Positions 24,220-32,137 of a stretch of DNA of 64,000 nt are shown in pieces. The number at the start of each line of letters is the position of its first letter. Position 1 is the stretch's first letter. Position numbers and translations under genes: made by a program. Source of the stretch: an uncultured Rhodopila sp. Lineage in GTDB: Bacteria; Pseudomonadota; Alphaproteobacteria; Acetobacterales; Acetobacteraceae. Under the pieces are notes generated by a model that worked only from the letters and a program-made list of their open reading frames with translations, was not told where the DNA came from and did no database searches. Location of the stretch: NCBI RefSeq assembly GCF_903915725.1, contig NZ_CAIWTY010000079.1:38138-102137 (forward strand). The letters run 5' to 3'.

Positions 24220-25590
24220 CTAATCCCCCCGCAGATCCGCCTCGAACCGGTCCCGCCACCGCTCCAGGCTGTTCCGCCGCATCACCGCCATCATCGCCTG
24301 GTGCCGCTCCCGCCGCTCTTCCACCGGCATCGACAGCGCCCGGTCCATCGCCTTCGCCATCCCCTGTTCGTCATACGGATTGACCAGCAGCGCCGCATCC
24401 AGCTCCCGCGCCGCGCCGGCGAATTCCGACAGGATCAGCACCCCCGGCTCCTCCGGGTCCTGCGCCGCCACGTATTCCTTGGCGACCAGGTTCATCCCGT
24501 CCCGCAACGGAGTCACCAGGCACGCCTGCGCCTCCGCATATAGCGGCATCAGCACGTTGCGCGCGAAGCTGCGGTTCAGATACCGCAGCGGCACCCAGTC
24601 CACCTCGGCGAAGCGTCCGTTGATCCGTCCCATCTCACCTTCCAGCTCCCGCCGGATGCGCTGATAGGTCTCGATATCCGACCGCGACGGCGGCGCGATC
24701 TGCATGAACGTGACCAGCCCGTGCTGCGCCGGATACTCCGCCAGGAACCGTTCGAACGCGGCAAACCGCTGCCGCAGCCCCTTCGAGTAGTCCAGGCGAT
24801 CCACGGATAGGATCAGCCGGTCCATCAGGAAGGCGCGCATGCGCGTGGCCTGGCGGCGGTTGACCGGAGTCTCGGCCTGGGCGCGAACCTCATCGACATG
24901 CACGCCGATGGGATAGACGCCGGTGCGCACCACGCGGTCCGCCACCAGCACCGCCCCCTCGGCCATGCCATCCACCGAACCGCCCGCGTGCCGCACGACG
25001 TAATCCAGGAAAGCCGTGCGATCGATCTCGGTCTGGAACCCCAGCAGGTCGTAGGCGCACATCGCCTTGATAAGCTCGGCATGCGACGGAATTGTCATGA
25101 ACACGCCGGGGGACGGGAACGGGGTGTGCAGAAACAACCCGATGCGGTTGCCCAGCCCGTTCGCCCGCAGCGACTCGGCCAGGCACAACAGGTGGTAATC
25201 ATGCACCCAGATCAGGTCGTCCTTCCGCACCAGCGGGGTCAGGGCGCGGGCGAACAGGTCGTTGACCCGGCGGTAACCCTCGAACTCCGACCATTCGAAG
25301 CGGCCAAGGCCGATCTGATAGTGCAGCACGGGCCACAGGGTGCCGTTGGCGAAGCCGCGGTAGAATTCGTCGTAGTCGCGCCGCGTCAGGTCGATGGTGA
25401 ACAGGGTTATCGGCCCGACGGCGCGCTCGTGCTTGGGTTCGGCGGCGTCGGTGACCTCTCCGCTCCAGCCGAACCACAGGCCGCCCTTCTGCTTCAGCGC
25501 ATCCAGCACGCCCGCCGCCAACCCCCCTGCCGTCGCCTCTCCCTCCTGGATCGGCGCCACACGGTTGGAAACGACGACAAGACGTGACAT
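24220..25590 (-). CDS. otsA: Alpha,alpha-trehalose-phosphate synthase OtsA
   Basis: OtsA (GT20) joins UDP-glucose and glucose-6-phosphate to trehalose-6-phosphate, used in osmotic and desiccation stress. At 456 residues it is full length. The N-terminus VVVSNRVAPIQEGEATAGGL carries the glucose-6-phosphate loop, DLIWVHDYHLLCLAESL and GLFLHTPFPSPGVFM are hallmark segments, and the C-terminal nucleotide-sugar region includes LRDGMNLVAKEYVAAQD. otsB (phosphatase) is not adjacent, so dephosphorylation must be encoded elsewhere. The nearby phosphoglucomutase at 33873 feeds the same precursor pool. Confidence 0.95.
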   Translation of the reverse strand: MSRLVVVSNRVAPIQEGEATAGGLAAGVLDALKQKGGLWFGWSGEVTDAAEPKHERAVGPITLFTIDLTRRDYDEFYRGFANGTLWPVLHYQIGLGRFEWSEFEGYRRVNDLFARALTPLVRKDDLIWVHDYHLLCLAESLRANGLGNRIGLFLHTPFPSPGVFMTIPSHAELIKAMCAYDLLGFQTEIDRTAFLDYVVRHAGGSVDGMAEGAVLVADRVVRTGVYPIGVHVDEVRAQAETPVNRRQATRMRAFLMDRLILSVDRLDYSKGLRQRFAAFERFLAEYPAQHGLVTFMQIAPPSRSDIETYQRIRRELEGEMGRINGRFAEVDWVPLRYLNRSFARNVLMPLYAEAQACLVTPLRDGMNLVAKEYVAAQDPEEPGVLILSEFAGAARELDAALLVNPYDEQGMAKAMDRALSMPVEERRERHQAMMAVMRRNSLERWRDRFEADLRGD

Positions 25591-25679
25591 GAGCGACTCT
25601 ACCTACGGTTTGCGCAACGCCTGCGCGGCAGCTCCAGTTTAGGCCGAACCGGGCCGATCGGCCACAGTTCCGAAGGCCG

Positions 25680-26681
25680 TCATGGGATCAGGCCCAGCCC
25701 GCGGGCCGCCTGCGCAGCCCCGTGGCGCGCGCGTCCAGCCGCCTCGCGGGCCGACGAACGCAACGCGGCAATTCGCGCGCGCAGGCGGTGGTAGGTCGCG
25801 CCGCTCTCCGACACCGCCTCAACTCCATCCGGCACGGTATTGTCATGCACGGTCGCCGCGACGCCGCCCCAATTGCGCACCAGGGGAACATTGCCTGCGG
25901 GCTCGCTCAGCGTGTTGCCGCGCATCGCCAGCGCCTCCACATCCCCCGACACCAGCACCGCCCCGGGCCGATCGGCTGCGCCGGGTGAGAGGGTGAAGGT
26001 ATTGCCGTCCAGCGTCACGACGCCACCGTTGACCGACACCAGCGGCCCGGTCATCCGGCTGCCTGCATCGGACAGGCGGCTCCCGGTGATTTCCGTGCGC
26101 AGCGCGGACGACGCGATGTGCCCGCCGCCGCGCGCGTCCTCGAACACTGATTGCGAGATCGACAGCACATCGAGCCGCCCCGCCAGGACCGCATCCAGCG
26201 GGTGGTCATTCGCCCCACCGCCGTTGGCCGTGAAGATGGAGCCGGCGATCCGCAGCGTTCCCCCCTCGCCGCCCGCCAGGATCGCGACCTGATCAGCGTC
26301 GAACCGGCTGTCCTCCACCGTCAGATCGCGACCTTCTTCCCTGATCCCGGCGCCATTGCCGTCGGCGACGCGGATGCGCGTGAAGGTCAGGCCGCGAATC
26401 GTCACGCCATTGCCCTGGATCACGAACGCGGCCTTGCCGGCGCAGGCCTTGTCGGTGATCACCACACCCGGCGCGGTTCCGGCAATGGTCAGCCCGTTGG
26501 CGCGCCAGATCGCACAATCGAAATAGCTTCCCGGCGCGATCATCACCGTGTCGCCGTCAGCGGTTGCCGCGGCAGCCTCGCTCGGTGACGCATAGCTCTT
26601 GCCCGGGCCGACTTCCAAAGTCCGGGCCTGCGCGGAAACTGCCCAGGCGGCCAGCGCGGCGGCGAGCAGGCCCCGGATCAA
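25680..26681 (-). CDS. Exported right-handed beta-helix protein, second of a tandem pair
   Basis: The 333-residue protein has a leader (LLAAALAAWAVSAQAR) and then regular short beta-strand repeats of a parallel beta-helix (GNGVTIRGLTFTRIRVADGN, LTVEDSRFDADQVAIL). It is a paralogue of the gene upstream: both carry LEVGxGKxYAxPSxAAAA and VITDKACAGK at the same place. The start is TTG overlapping the upstream stop (TTGA), so the pair is translationally coupled. The C-terminal 50 residues are Ala/Arg-rich and helical. Beta-helices bind or degrade polysaccharide; catalytic residues are not identified, so the role is open. Confidence 0.8.
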   Translation of the reverse strand: MIRGLLAAALAAWAVSAQARTLEVGPGKSYASPSEAAAATADGDTVMIAPGSYFDCAIWRANGLTIAGTAPGVVITDKACAGKAAFVIQGNGVTIRGLTFTRIRVADGNGAGIREEGRDLTVEDSRFDADQVAILAGGEGGTLRIAGSIFTANGGGANDHPLDAVLAGRLDVLSISQSVFEDARGGGHIASSALRTEITGSRLSDAGSRMTGPLVSVNGGVVTLDGNTFTLSPGAADRPGAVLVSGDVEALAMRGNTLSEPAGNVPLVRNWGGVAATVHDNTVPDGVEAVSESGATYHRLRARIAALRSSAREAAGRARHGAAQAARGLGLIP

Positions 26682-27655
26682 TTCACCACGCCGTCGCCGC
26701 GCAAGGGCTTCGCGTTGCCCTGCAGAATATTGCCCTTCAGCTCCGCCTCGGTCGCGGTGAGATTGTACACGAGGTAGGAATTGTAATCGCCCTCGGCCAG
26801 GAAGGTGTTGTGCTCGACAATGATCGCGGGAGTCGGCTGGGTGACGCCTTCCGCCCCGATCGCCACGGCGGCGGTGTGATTTTCGGATTTCGGGCCTTTC
26901 TGGATGTGATTGTCGCGCACGACGACATCGCCGCCATTCGGCACTTCAATCGGATAGCTCGAGGTTCCGTTCGGGCCGTCGGCGATGTCGCAGCCAATGA
27001 CTTCGGTGCGAACCGCACGCGACTTGATGCTGTGGGCCTGCTTGGTCTCGAAGAACTTCGAACGTTCGACCCGCAGCAGGCCGATATGGCCGGCATAGAT
27101 GCCGTGCGCGCACGGTCCCAGCTCGCACGTGCCGTTGCGAAGGAACGTGCTGTCGCGAACAATGACTTTCTTGCCCGGCATATCGTTGGCAAGGATGCCG
27201 TTCTGGTTGTTGACGAATTGCACGTGCTCGACGGTCAGGTCGCCGCCCTCGGCGCGGATGCCGGCGCCGTTCGTGTCGGGCACACGCGCGCGCGTCAGCG
27301 TCAGGTTGCGGATGGTGATGTTGTTGCCGTCAGCGATGAACAATCCCTTGCCGGCACAGGCTTTGTCGGTGATTACGGTGGCTTCCGGTCCGGCGCCCTC
27401 GATCGTCAGGTCGCTGGCCCGCAAGACCGCGCAATCGAAGTAGGTTCCGGCCGCGATCACGATGCGGTCCCCAGCATGCGCGGCGGCGGCCGCATCGGAC
27501 GGCATGGCGTAGGTCTTGCCGGTGCCAACCTCCAGCGTCGCGGCCCGGGCGGGGTTGGACAGGCCGGGTGCGGCCAGCCATACCGCCGCCAGCACCGCTG
27601 CGGCGGTGAAACGGCCGAACCCGCCGATCGGCGGCACGCGTTGCGAAGACGTCAT
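26678..27655 (-). CDS. Exported right-handed beta-helix protein, first of a tandem pair
   Basis: The 325-residue protein has a leader (RFTAAAVLAAVWLAAPGLS, cleaved near ARAA) and beta-helix repeats (NNITIRNLTLTRARVPDTN, LTVEHVQFVNNQNGILAND, VVVRDNHIQKG). ECDxxxCA-type cysteines occur in NGTCELGPCAHG, which the paralogue lacks. The pattern resembles pectate-lyase-like or periplasmic copper-binding NosD-like helices, but neither activity can be claimed. ATG 27655 is chosen because it precedes the leader; an ATG 54 bases upstream is possible. It is cotranscribed with its downstream paralogue. Confidence 0.8.
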   Translation of the reverse strand: MTSSQRVPPIGGFGRFTAAAVLAAVWLAAPGLSNPARAATLEVGTGKTYAMPSDAAAAAHAGDRIVIAAGTYFDCAVLRASDLTIEGAGPEATVITDKACAGKGLFIADGNNITIRNLTLTRARVPDTNGAGIRAEGGDLTVEHVQFVNNQNGILANDMPGKKVIVRDSTFLRNGTCELGPCAHGIYAGHIGLLRVERSKFFETKQAHSIKSRAVRTEVIGCDIADGPNGTSSYPIEVPNGGDVVVRDNHIQKGPKSENHTAAVAIGAEGVTQPTPAIIVEHNTFLAEGDYNSYLVYNLTATEAELKGNILQGNAKPLRGDGVVN

Positions 27656-28064
27656 GTCATCAACCTTGTTGTTTGATAGAATCATACCAGAGCGCTCCGG
27701 TCGCGTCACCTGCTATAGCCGGAACCCACGCGAGCCAGTCCGAACTTCGAATGTTACTATATCGCCAGCGCTATCGCAAATATCAGTCCGGTCGGCCAAA
27801 TTCGTTTATGTTAACCGTTGCGTATAGCGCCTGATACCGCATTTTGCCAGAACGATATCCGTTGTGAGGCCGGTCCGGTAGCCGCGAAACCCGAGCCGGT
27901 TCGTTGCATCTACGTGCATAATCGATCCGTGCGCGGGAAACAACGATCTTCCGGATTCGAGCATTTTTGCCGGATCGCAAACGACGCCGCGTTGCGGCCG
28001 ATCGGCGACGGTATCCCGACCCGGCCGGAGCCATGATGGGCCGCCGGCTCCGCGATCCGTCCCG
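27656..28064. other. 409-base intergenic stretch without a recognised gene
   Basis: The region lies upstream of the beta-helix pair and downstream of the 96-residue gene. It is AT-richer than the flanks (for example ATGTTACTATATCGCC and TTTATGTTAACCG). A minus-strand frame of 83 codons exists at 27783-28034 but is Arg-rich and without a plausible start region. It probably holds the promoter of the beta-helix operon; no clear -35/-10 pair stands out. Confidence 0.5.
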
Positions 28065-28355
28065 TCAGCCGTTCAGCAGTTCCGCAGCCAGCGCGGCCCA
28101 TTCATCGTCGAGGCTGCCGGTGGCAGGAGACCGTCCCGCCCGCGTGTACCAGTAGCGCGCGTTGGCAAGGTCCGGCTCCTTGCGGTGCAGGTAGGCATGC
28201 ACCGCCGCACCCCCGCGACCGGGATCGGCTTGCGCGCATTCATGGGCGCGATCCCAGTCCCCTTTCGCATCCCACCACAGCGCCTGCAAGGGCAGCGATA
28301 CCGTCGCCGGTGGTTCGGCGGCATTCAGGGACATGCGGAATGCTGCGGTGTCCAT
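28065..28355 (-). CDS. Conserved small hypothetical protein
   Basis: The 96-residue protein contains SLPLQALWWDAKGDWDRAHE and AAVHAYLHRKEPDLANARYW, the pattern of a widespread alphaproteobacterial family of unknown function. It looks soluble, all-helical and possibly TPR-like: the second motif (HAYLHRKEPDLANARYWYTRAG) resembles one TPR-like hairpin, and Trp content is high. No leader or membrane segment is visible. A 23-codon frame ends just upstream (28359-28430). Confidence 0.75.
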   Translation of the reverse strand: MDTAAFRMSLNAAEPPATVSLPLQALWWDAKGDWDRAHECAQADPGRGGAAVHAYLHRKEPDLANARYWYTRAGRSPATGSLDDEWAALAAELLNG

Positions 28356-28358
28356 GCT

Positions 28359-28430
28359 TCAGCACACCCAGGCCGGCATCGGCGTGAGCGAAAAGCCGAG
28401 CTCCTTCCCGTCATGTTCAAGCTGCGTCAT
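28359..28430 (-). CDS. Possible 23-residue leader peptide
   Basis: An ATG at 28430 opens MTQLEHDGKELGFSLTPMPA and stops three bases before the start of the 96-residue gene. Composition looks protein-like and the placement suggests coupling, but the ribosome-binding site (GGAGCC, 12 bases away) is weak. It could equally be chance. Confidence 0.25.
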   Translation of the reverse strand: MTQLEHDGKELGFSLTPMPAWVC

Positions 28431-28569
28431 CGTCGTCTTCGCGGCTCCGTGACCGATGCGGGCGTTGCTCACGCCGTGGCACCCACCATAGCGGCCGGGC
28501 GAGCGAGCGCAACCGGCGCAACCGTGACTCATCTCTACCCCGGCGGACGGAAATCGCCCCGCAACCCGC

Positions 28570-29808
28570 TCACTCCGCCTTGCGTCCCGGCGACCAGCGC
28601 TTTGGCCCCTGGCCGCCGATTCCCAGGAACGACAACTGCCAGCGCAGTTCCTCGATGGGAAGCGGATAGCCGCCGTCATCCTCCGGCCGCAACACCAGAT
28701 CCGGCGACAATTGCCCGAGCATGGCCTGCACCACCACCGCCGCGGTCATCGACAGGCCGGCCTTCCAGGCCAAGGCGACCATCGCCTTGGCGCTGCGCAA
28801 GGAGCAAGCCCGCTCCAGAACCTGCAGCGGGACGTCCGCCTTCACCGCCAACATGGCCGTCGCTGGACCGACGGCGTTGCGCCGCAGCGCATCCAGGATC
28901 GCCTGTTCGTCGAGCCGCCCCGCCTCGCGCAGCCGAAGCGCGGGCGGCAATGCCGCTTGCGCCGTCATAGCCGAAGGCAACACCTCGACACTCCCGAACA
29001 GCGCCGGCCTCGGCTTGCCCAGCGACGCCTGCAACTCACGGCTCAGTTTCGGATCGAGGTCCGGCCGCGCCGCCAGTACCTCCAGCAGATGGCTGGTGAC
29101 GATTTCCGACAGGATGCGCGCCGCCCGCTTCGGCAAATGCGGACGGCGCACCAGCGGCTCCTGCCATTCCGTCTGTTCCTCCGACTGCGCCGCCAACGCG
29201 TCCAGCGTCGCTTCCCGGATTTGCGCGGTCCGGTTGGCGAGCAGCGCGCTGATCGCCGCGATATCGGACGTCTCGACGATCGCATCCGACACCGCGGCGT
29301 CGATGCGCGGCCGCCGTGCCACCGCCTTCAGAGTCTCGGACGGCGGCCGCGAGGCGATCAGCGCCACCAGATCCTCGGCCGTGAGCATGGGTGAGAACAG
29401 GATCACCGGCTCCGACACCATCACCGAGGGATCGCGTGCAAGATGCAGGATGATGTCGCGCGGGCCGTCGGGCATGTCGCGCACCGCTTCGGCGATCGTC
29501 GCGCGCACCCGCAGCGCCGCATCGGCGACCAGGGCCGTCAGGTTGGCGACCGCCTCCTGCTGCACGCGCTCCCGGTCCCGGGTGCTCAGCCCCGGAGTCA
29601 GGCTGGCCAGCTTGCGGCCGATGATGGAGCGGACGCGGACATCGGTATCGTCAGCCAGCATGGCGGTGACCTGCGGCGGCAGCGCCGGGTTCATCGCCAG
29701 GCTGGCCCGCACGGTCACCGAGGGGTCGGACGCCAGCGTCCGCAGGATGTCGGGGCAGGTCCCGGGGCTGGCGCCCTGGCGAACCCGGGTGGCTTCATCG
29801 GCGCCCAT
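28570..29808 (-). CDS. DUF2336 family HEAT-like protein
   Basis: The 412-residue protein is built from alpha-helical repeats of the type LASDPSVTVRASLAMNPALP and LARDPSVMVSEPVILFSP, typical of the DUF2336 family found in alphaproteobacteria. There is no leader and no catalytic motif. The repeats suggest a protein-interaction scaffold. Its ATG overlaps the stop of the upstream diguanylate cyclase gene (TGATG), so the two are co-translated, and a role downstream of c-di-GMP signalling is a reasonable inference. A frame extending further upstream is an artefact of overlapping GC-rich sequence. Confidence 0.8.
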   Translation of the reverse strand: MGADEATRVRQGASPGTCPDILRTLASDPSVTVRASLAMNPALPPQVTAMLADDTDVRVRSIIGRKLASLTPGLSTRDRERVQQEAVANLTALVADAALRVRATIAEAVRDMPDGPRDIILHLARDPSVMVSEPVILFSPMLTAEDLVALIASRPPSETLKAVARRPRIDAAVSDAIVETSDIAAISALLANRTAQIREATLDALAAQSEEQTEWQEPLVRRPHLPKRAARILSEIVTSHLLEVLAARPDLDPKLSRELQASLGKPRPALFGSVEVLPSAMTAQAALPPALRLREAGRLDEQAILDALRRNAVGPATAMLAVKADVPLQVLERACSLRSAKAMVALAWKAGLSMTAAVVVQAMLGQLSPDLVLRPEDDGGYPLPIEELRWQLSFLGIGGQGPKRWSPGRKAE

Positions 29809-31211
29809 CAGGCGATCTCCTCCTGCGATACCTGCCAATGGCTGCGGCCGGAACGCTTGACGTCGTACATCGCCATGTCGGCCCGCCGCATCATGTCCTC
29901 GATGCTTTCCCGGCTGCCCGCCCGGCGCATCGCGATGCCGATGGACAAGCCGAGGTCGGGGAACGCCTCCGGCACCACGCAGCTGAGTTCCGCCGGCGCG
30001 GTCTTGCACAGGTGTTCGGCACGTTCCGCCGCGATCATCCGGTCCGCGCCGCTTAGCCAGATGGCGAATTCGTCGCCGCCCAGCCGGGCGACCAGGTCGG
30101 ACGGGCGCACCAGCTTGCGCAGCATCTCCGCCACCTTGACCAGCACCGCATCGCCCATCGCATGGCCCATCCGGTCGTTAACCGCCTTGAACGAATCCAT
30201 ATCGATGAACAGCAGCGTGCCCGGCGACTCCTCCCGGTCCAGGCGGGCGCAATGGCGGCAAACCTCCTCGATGAAGGCGCGGCGGTTGAGCAGACCGGTC
30301 AGCGGGTCGGTGCGCGCCTGATGCGCCATTTCGACCTGGATCGCCTCGTATTCCAGGATCATGCGGACGATGCCGGTGGCCGATGCGGCCAGCAGAGCGT
30401 CGTCCCGGTCCCATGCCCGCGCGTGGGCGTTGCGCCAGATCGCCAGCCCGGCCTCGGCGCCGAAACGGGTAGGGCAGCCGACGGCCAGCACCAGGCGGCC
30501 ATCGAAGTTGACCGCCTCGCCCGGCTCCGGCGGCTGCAGCGCAATCAGCCGGGCGGCGGTATCGATCGTCGCCGCGGCGCCGGGGCCGCAATCATGCAGT
30601 ATCCGCAAACGCGGGCTTTCCGCCGAGGCGGCGATCACTGCCGCCCCTTCGGCACCCAACGCATGGATCATCGCCCACAGTGCGGCGTCCATCATATGAT
30701 CCGCGACATGCTCCTGCCCGACCCGGGACAGGATGTGGTCCAGCACTTCCCCGCGGCGCAGCCGCCCGGCGATCTGCGAGGACTGGTTGTCGTAGTCGGT
30801 CATGTCGATGCCGATGCCGCGCGCGCCGACAACGCCCCCCGCCGGGTCGAGCAACGGCGCGGCGGAGATCGCCATCATCGCCAGCGACCCGTCGCAGCGC
30901 CTGATCCAGGCGCGCCGCCGCCGGAACTCCGCCACCGGCCGGAACGGGTTGAAGATCGGACCGGCGCCGTCGTCGCCGACGAGCAGCTCCGACGGCTGGC
31001 CGATCAGCAAGCCGGCCGGCCAGCCCAGGGCCTGGTCCGGAATGATGAACACGAAACGCCCAGCGGCATCCGTCTCGAACACCACATCGGCTGCCAGGCA
31101 GACGAGCTGGCGCCAGCGCTGCCGGCTTTCCGACAAGGCTTCGCGGATGACGTCCGGAGAGGGTGGGTCTGCAACGTCCGGGGACGGAGGATGAAGCGTG
31201 GTATGGGGCAT
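29808..31211 (-). CDS. PAS-GAF-GGDEF diguanylate cyclase
   Basis: The 467-residue protein combines a PAS domain (about 30-150, LVCLAADVVFETDAAGRFVF), a GAF-like sensor region (about 170-320) and a GGDEF domain (about 325-460). The active site reads VARLGGDEFAIWL and is intact. The product-inhibition I-site RPSD sits five residues before it, so feedback control by c-di-GMP is expected. DPLTGLLNRRAFIEE and LLFIDMDSFKAVND are typical. There is no membrane segment, so it senses a cytoplasmic signal. It is coupled to the downstream DUF2336 gene. Confidence 0.9.
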   Translation of the reverse strand: MPHTTLHPPSPDVADPPSPDVIREALSESRQRWRQLVCLAADVVFETDAAGRFVFIIPDQALGWPAGLLIGQPSELLVGDDGAGPIFNPFRPVAEFRRRRAWIRRCDGSLAMMAISAAPLLDPAGGVVGARGIGIDMTDYDNQSSQIAGRLRRGEVLDHILSRVGQEHVADHMMDAALWAMIHALGAEGAAVIAASAESPRLRILHDCGPGAAATIDTAARLIALQPPEPGEAVNFDGRLVLAVGCPTRFGAEAGLAIWRNAHARAWDRDDALLAASATGIVRMILEYEAIQVEMAHQARTDPLTGLLNRRAFIEEVCRHCARLDREESPGTLLFIDMDSFKAVNDRMGHAMGDAVLVKVAEMLRKLVRPSDLVARLGGDEFAIWLSGADRMIAAERAEHLCKTAPAELSCVVPEAFPDLGLSIGIAMRRAGSRESIEDMMRRADMAMYDVKRSGRSHWQVSQEEIA

Positions 31212-31430
31212 GCGCGGCGCGTCCTCGGAATACCGGTGCCGCCATGAAAGCCACGAATTCCTTAACGAAAGGTTTCCGGTAGAGCGAATTTGAGCGGGTC
31301 GGTCGTTTTGGCGAGCAGCGGGAGGCGGTTTTTGCGGACCCCGCGGTGCTCCGCGGAGCGGTTGACCGCGACCGGCAGGGGCCGGGCCGCAGCGCGGCGA
31401 ACACGTGGCACACAGCATGGATATCCGACA

Positions 31431-31469
31431 TTGACATGTGGAGAGCATGTGTTCATCCTTCCCACATGC
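31431..31469 (+). promoter_or_regulatory. Promoter/operator of the fitAB toxin-antitoxin pair
   Basis: A perfect TTGACA (31431-31436) overlaps the first of three CATGTG half-sites. Direct copies lie at 31435 and 31446 and an inverted one, CACATGC, at 31463-31469 covers the antitoxin ATG. GCATGTG and CACATGC form a 7-bp inverted repeat around 11 bases. A ribbon-helix-helix antitoxin would be expected to bind here and autoregulate. The -10 (CATCCT) is weak. Confidence 0.5.
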
Positions 31470-31696
31470 CGGTCATGATCCAGATTCGCAATGTGCCCGA
31501 CGAACTGCACCGCCGGATCAAATCGCGGGCGGCACTCGCGGGCATGTCGCTTTCCGACTTCCTGCTCAACGAGATCCGCCAGGTGGCCGAGCGGCCAACG
31601 CTTGATGAACTTCGGGCGCGTTTGGCGCGCTATGACGAAGTGATCCCGACCGTGGCGCCGGCGGACGCGGTCCGTGCGGAGCGCGACCGGGTTTGA
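31466..31696 (+). CDS. FitA/VapB-like ribbon-helix-helix antitoxin
   Basis: The 76-residue protein starts MPVMIQIRNVPDELHRRI, the beta-strand and first helix of a ribbon-helix-helix DNA-binding domain, followed by ALAGMSLSDFLLNEI, and a toxin-binding tail (LDELRARLARYDEV). This fits FitA of the FitAB family. A second ATG at 31475 would give 73 residues. The stop overlaps the toxin start. An operator-like repeat overlaps the start codon. Confidence 0.85.
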   Translation: MPVMIQIRNVPDELHRRIKSRAALAGMSLSDFLLNEIRQVAERPTLDELRARLARYDEVIPTVAPADAVRAERDRV

Positions 31697-32085
31697 TCGT
31701 CGTCGACGCGTCGGCCGTGCTCGAAGTGCTGCTTCGCACACCGTCGGCAAAGACGATCGAAGCAAGGCTGTTTGTTCCGGATCAAACACTCCACGCGCCG
31801 CATGTGCTCGACATCGAGGTCGCACAGGTGATCCACCGGTACGCGGCGAATGGCGACCTCAGCAGCGAACGCGGCCGTGCGGCCATGGTCGATCTCGCCG
31901 ACATTCCCCTGCGGCGATATCCGCACGCTTTCCTTTTGCCGCGCATTTGGACGTTAAGAAACAATCTGACTGCCTATGACGCCGCCTATGTCGCGCTGGC
32001 CGACGCACTTGGCGCTGTCCTGCTGACACGTGACAAGCGGCTTGCCGCGGCGGCCGGCCACGAGGTCCTGATCGAACTGATCTGA
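31693..32085 (+). CDS. FitB/VapC-like PIN-domain ribonuclease toxin
   Basis: The 130-residue protein has the complete PIN active site: Asp5 in MIVVDASAVLEVLL, Glu in DIEVAQVIHR, Asp in LTAYDAAYVALAD and Asp in LLTRDKRLA. It is a Mg-dependent endoribonuclease by family, neutralised by the overlapping antitoxin. The start is TTG overlapping the antitoxin TGA. Length is normal, so the pair looks functional, unlike the decayed PIN locus at 21892-22259. Confidence 0.9.
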   Translation: MIVVDASAVLEVLLRTPSAKTIEARLFVPDQTLHAPHVLDIEVAQVIHRYAANGDLSSERGRAAMVDLADIPLRRYPHAFLLPRIWTLRNNLTAYDAAYVALADALGAVLLTRDKRLAAAAGHEVLIELI

Positions 32086-32137
32086 CGAGTCCAGGACATT
32101 GGCATTTCTGTGGACGGTTGGCGCCTTTCGAACCCGG

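Noticed and set aside
27783..28034. An 83-codon frame in the 409-base gap
   Set aside because: Arg-rich, no ribosome-binding site and no leader or domain.
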